Source of the DNA: Catellatospora citrea
GTDB lineage: Bacteria > Actinomycetota > Actinomycetes > Mycobacteriales > Micromonosporaceae
Length of the DNA: 64,000 bases
Reading direction: 5' to 3'
Assembly: GCF_003610235.1 (NCBI RefSeq)
Contig: NZ_RAPR01000001.1
Coordinates: 4,960,001-5,024,000 of the forward strand
In this document: positions 62,870-64,000 of the stretch, in pieces
Position numbering within the stretch: position 1 is the stretch's first letter
Layout of the letters: every line of letters begins with the position of its first letter
Notes under the pieces: generated by a model
Database searches by the model: none
What the model was told of the DNA's origin: nothing
Seen by the model: the letters and a program-made list of their open reading frames with translations, nothing else
Translations under genes and position numbers: made by a program

Positions 62870-64000
62870 ATGCTGACCCGCATGACCGAGCACGCGTCGT
62901 ACCCCTGCCCGCTGTGCAGAGCCACCGCCACGCTGGACGGCCCCTGCCCCGGTTGCGGCCGTGCGCCGGACCCCGACGCGGCTGCGGTGCTGGCCTACGA
63001 CGCGCGGATCACCGCGCTCGCGCCGCAGGTGGAGCAGGCCCGCAGCGCGTACGAGTCGCTGGCGGGACAGCTGACGCGACTGCGCCAGGAGCGTGAGGTG
63101 TACGCCTCGCGGGTCCGCGTGGCGGTGGCCCGGGAACACCCGGCGCACCAGCCCACCCTGCTCACGCTGCCGCCGACCACCAGCAGCCTGCCGCCGTCCG
63201 CCGGCGCGCTGCCGCCCGTCGGCCGGCAGCCGGAGTCCTCGCCGCGCACCGTGCAGAACCTGCTGTTCATCCTGGGCGGGCTGCTGCTCGGCATCGCCGC
63301 GATCGTGTTCACGGCCGTGGCCTGGGCGACGTTCGACGTGGTCGGCCGCGCGCTGATCCTCGGCGTGCTCACCGTCGGCGTGCTGGCCGTGCCGCCGCTG
63401 GTGCGCCGCCGCGCGCTGACCGCGACCGCGGAGACCTTCGCCGCGCTCGGCCTGCTGCTCGTCGTGCTCGACGGGTACGCCGTCTGGTACGTCAACCTCG
63501 GCGGCGTCGCCGACCACTGGGACCCGGGTTTCTACGCGGGTGCGGTGGCCACGTTCACCGCCCTGCTCGGCTACGGCTACGCGCGGGTCGTCGGGACGAG
63601 CGCGACCCGGTTCGGCGCGCTGCTGGCGGCACAGCCCGCCCTGCCCCTGTTCTTCCTCGAGTCCTCCGCCGACGTGGCGGGCTGGTCGGCTGTCTTCACC
63701 GCCGTGGCTCTCGGCGACCTCCTGCTCTACCGGGTGCCGACGAGGCCCACCACCGCGCCGGCGGCCACCGTCGAGCCGACCGCCGGCGCGTCGGCACCGG
63801 ACACGGCCGGGCCCGTCGCCGCGGACGACCCGCAGCGGGACCTGGCCGCGGACGCGGTGCCCGGGAAGGAGCCGTCGCCGGCCGAGCCGTCGGTCGCGGC
63901 GGCGTCCGTGCCGAGGCAGCCCGTGCAGGAACCGGTCCCGGCCGGTTCCGCCCTGCCGCCGGGCGAGGTTGCGACGCAGCCCGCGGGGGATCTGCCGGGG
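62870..64000 (+). CDS. Zinc-ribbon multi-pass membrane protein (3' truncated by window edge)
   Basis: The frame stays open from 62870 (or the ATG at 62882, MTEHASYPCPLC) to the end of the window, more than 370 codons. An N-terminal zinc ribbon (YPCPLCRA and GPCPGCGRA) is followed by a coiled-coil segment (ALAPQVEQARSAYESLAGQL) and a Pro-rich spacer. Hydrophobic helices then begin at about residue 125 (NLLFILGGLLLGIAAIVFTA), with an Ala/Pro/Glu-rich loop near the visible end. Large proteins of this design (often above 1000 residues) occur in actinobacteria with no known function. Confidence 0.75.
   Translation, partial: MLTRMTEHASYPCPLCRATATLDGPCPGCGRAPDPDAAAVLAYDARITALAPQVEQARSAYESLAGQLTRLRQEREVYASRVRVAVAREHPAHQPTLLTLPPTTSSLPPSAGALPPVGRQPESSPRTVQNLLFILGGLLLGIAAIVFTAVAWATFDVVGRALILGVLTVGVLAVPPLVRRRALTATAETFAALGLLLVVLDGYAVWYVNLGGVADHWDPGFYAGAVATFTALLGYGYARVVGTSATRFGALLAAQPALPLFFLESSADVAGWSAVFTAVALGDLLLYRVPTRPTTAPAATVEPTAGASAPDTAGPVAADDPQRDLAADAVPGKEPSPAEPSVAAASVPRQPVQEPVPAGSALPPGEVATQPAGDLPG

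Overview
The window is about 72-75 % GC and densely coded. Its WhiB-like proteins, a SigR/RsrA thiol-stress switch, a fused 2-oxoglutarate dehydrogenase (Kgd), nickel SOD and many GTG starts mark an actinomycete, most likely Micromonosporaceae (family-level inference). It reads as ordinary chromosome: no phage, transposase, integrase, tRNA, rRNA or CRISPR array was seen.

Layout. 1-8 kb: the end of a GH42 beta-galactosidase, a PH/DivIVA-motif membrane protein, a DUF1254 protein, a DMT permease, hisN, a DUF2087 protein, rsgA and aroA. 8-15 kb: a SRAP DNA-crosslink peptidase, a WhiB-like protein, a hydrolase, sigR-rsrA, a MoxR ATPase with a VWA/metallopeptidase partner, the 24-codon ribosomal protein bL37 gene and a 71-aa biotin carrier. 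15-26 kb: an acetyltransferase, a TetR-MFS efflux pair, a TPR protein, a SIS sugar-phosphate enzyme, the PdtaS-type kinase, then a sulfate-assimilation operon (leader peptide, sulfite reductase, 21-codon ORF, zinc ribbon, CysH, sirohydrochlorin chelatase-like). 26-34 kb: whiB1, a lipid kinase, an RsbW-like protein, sodN/sodX, malic enzyme, a quinone reductase-like MDR, an acetyltransferase and a LysM protein. 34-43 kb: pta-ackA, a polytopic glycosyltransferase-like protein, DUF6104 and kgd. 43-56 kb: a thioesterase-like protein, an OlsB/OlsA-like lipid pair, and two paralogous two-component systems, one followed by an HtrA/PepD protease and the other divergent from an RND pump. 56-64 kb: a secreted chitinase, a patatin, an HdeD/DUF6325/SHOCT/membrane cluster and a truncated zinc-ribbon membrane protein.

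The order rsgA-aroA-SRAP ... sigR-rsrA ... 71-aa biotin carrier ... pdtaS ... whiB1 resembles the M. tuberculosis Rv3228-Rv3219 neighbourhood as I recall it, with extra gene blocks between its members. Much of the window concerns redox and envelope stress: SigR/RsrA, WhiB proteins, Ni-SOD, cysteine supply, and two TCS-output pairs recalling mprAB-pepD.

I found no convincing complete new system. The best leads are an in-frame TAA that removes the last 29 codons of the HtrA PDZ domain; five strong stem-loops packed into the 596-base gap after it; two CRP-like palindromes exactly 60 bp apart upstream of whiB1; a GGAAT-N19-GTT autoregulatory promoter feeding a long SigR isoform; and 11-bp-spaced direct repeats next to the two-component targets.
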